NCBI GenBank assembly: GCA_965223755.1
Contig: CBDCXF010000001.1
Span: 620,001-684,000, forward strand
Length of the DNA stretch: 64,000 nt
Source of the DNA: CBDCXF01 sp965223755
Lineage (GTDB): Bacteria; Acidobacteriota; Thermoanaerobaculia; Multivoradales; JAHEKO01
Reading direction: 5' to 3'
Shown here: in pieces, positions 63,529-64,000 of the stretch
Position numbering within the stretch: position 1 is the first letter of the stretch
How the letters are laid out: every line of letters begins with the position of its first letter
Notes under the pieces: generated by a model
Database searches by the model: none
Seen by the model: the letters and a program-made list of their open reading frames with translations, nothing else
Told to the model about the DNA's origin: nothing
Program-made: the position numbers and the translations under genes

Positions 63529-64000
63529 GTGCACCGCCGCGACGACATCCTCAGGGACTTCCTCAGTGAGTTGGGCCGCCTTGTTGCTGCGACCAAGCGT
63601 CGTTCCAGTGGTCCGCACCGCTGGCTCATCCTCACTCACGACAATCCCGACCCCGATGCCATAGGCACTGCTGCCGCCGTGCAGACGTTGCTGCGGGCAG
63701 AATATTCGGTAAGGGCCACTGTTGGCTACGGCGGCATCATCGGGCGGGCTGAAAACCGCGAGATGGTCAAGACCCTGCGCATGACCTTGAGTCGAGTCCG
63801 TCATCTCAATTGGGATCACTACGCGCGCATTCTGCTGGTGGACGCCCAGCCCGACACCGGCAACGTCACCCTGCCCGACCGGCGCAATGCCGACGTCGTG
63901 ATCGACCACCACCCGCTACGGCGCGCAACACGTAGCTCACCGGCTTACGTCGTGCGGCCGGACTACGGCGCGTCAGCAACCATCGCGGCGCAACTCCTGC
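63529..64000 (+). CDS. nrnA: DHH-family phosphoesterase (NrnA-like oligoribonuclease/pAp phosphatase), N-terminal part
   Basis: The 157 codons in the window begin at GTG 63529, the first start after an in-frame stop at 63493, and run off the right edge. DHH-type metal motifs are visible: THDNPDPDAIG (motif I), ILLVDAQP (motif II) and VVIDHHP (motif III), the last giving the family its name. The protein degrades 2-5 nucleotide RNAs and converts pAp to AMP in related bacteria. The spacing between motifs and RATVGYGGIIGRAEN fit NrnA-like rather than RecJ. It is divergent from lgt. Confidence 0.88.
   Translation, partial: MHRRDDILRDFLSELGRLVAATKRRSSGPHRWLILTHDNPDPDAIGTAAAVQTLLRAEYSVRATVGYGGIIGRAENREMVKTLRMTLSRVRHLNWDHYARILLVDAQPDTGNVTLPDRRNADVVIDHHPLRRATRSSPAYVVRPDYGASATIAAQLL

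Overview
The window looks like a contiguous stretch of a Gram-negative, GC-rich chromosome, most probably from the Acidobacteriota. The strongest hints are two adjacent secreted proteins of the 'acidobacterial VWFA-related' type, a choice-of-anchor B beta-propeller protein, and a PhoH / PgpH-like HD / YbeY / Era / MgtE / RecO / GlyQ / GlyS / PPDK gene run. A TonB-dependent receptor, SecA and Lgt point to a cell with an outer membrane. I saw no rRNA or tRNA gene, CRISPR array, phage or insertion sequence. About 51 protein genes fill nearly all of the sequence. Only one gene-free stretch exceeds 300 bases (20012-20369).

Layout. 1-2213: histidine catabolism (hutH, hutU; hutU runs off the left edge). 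2281-8643: comM-type ATPase, exported amidohydrolase, tiny hydrophobic protein, choice-of-anchor B protein, ZIP transporter, M23 envelope peptidase. 8829-11522: secA. 11608-18442: a likely functional unit of PAS-LuxR regulator, TonB-dependent receptor and the two hydantoinase/oxoprolinase subunits. 18536-22790: guaB and a secreted M4 metallopeptidase with a perfect operator-like palindrome upstream. 22838-29454 (minus): HerA-like ATPase, M24 peptidase, trxA, ribF, rimO, with a 12-bp minisatellite between the first two. 29562-31424: M1 aminopeptidase. 31490-34865 (minus): acyl-CoA dehydrogenase and asnS.

34991-55552 (minus) is one very long, tightly packed run read right to left: DUF2064 glycosyltransferase, NAD(P)HX repair enzyme, tsaE, 3-hydroxyacyl-CoA dehydrogenase, phoH, HD phosphodiesterase, ybeY, era, mgtE, recO, glyQ, glyS, ppdK, membrane dipeptidase, a membrane protein of unknown function, mutL, rnc. 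Many junctions share bases (ATGA, GTGA, TGATG), which implies translational coupling. The job mix is RNA maturation, ribosome assembly, tRNA charging and modification, DNA repair and central metabolism. 55605-56764 (plus) holds a SAM hydroxide adenosyltransferase and a DUF4177 protein. 56745-63402 (minus) is a second operon: lgt, thiD, ypdA-like reductase, two VWFA-related proteins, a holin-like membrane protein and a small single-span protein. An nrnA-type DHH phosphoesterase starts at 63529 and runs off the right edge.

Most interesting candidates: (i) the TonB receptor-hydantoinase unit with its own PAS-LuxR regulator, whose receptor looks proteobacterial in style; (ii) a possible Mg2+-sensing leader in front of mgtE, where a four-codon frame (Met-Thr-Pro-Pro-stop) forms one arm of a hairpin that hides the Shine-Dalgarno sequence; (iii) paired VWFA proteins that both lack the usual metal-binding DxSxS motif; (iv) start codons placed 6 bases after extended or TACAAT-type -10 boxes at rimO and nrnA, suggesting leaderless transcripts. 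All functional statements come from reading motifs by eye; no database search was run.
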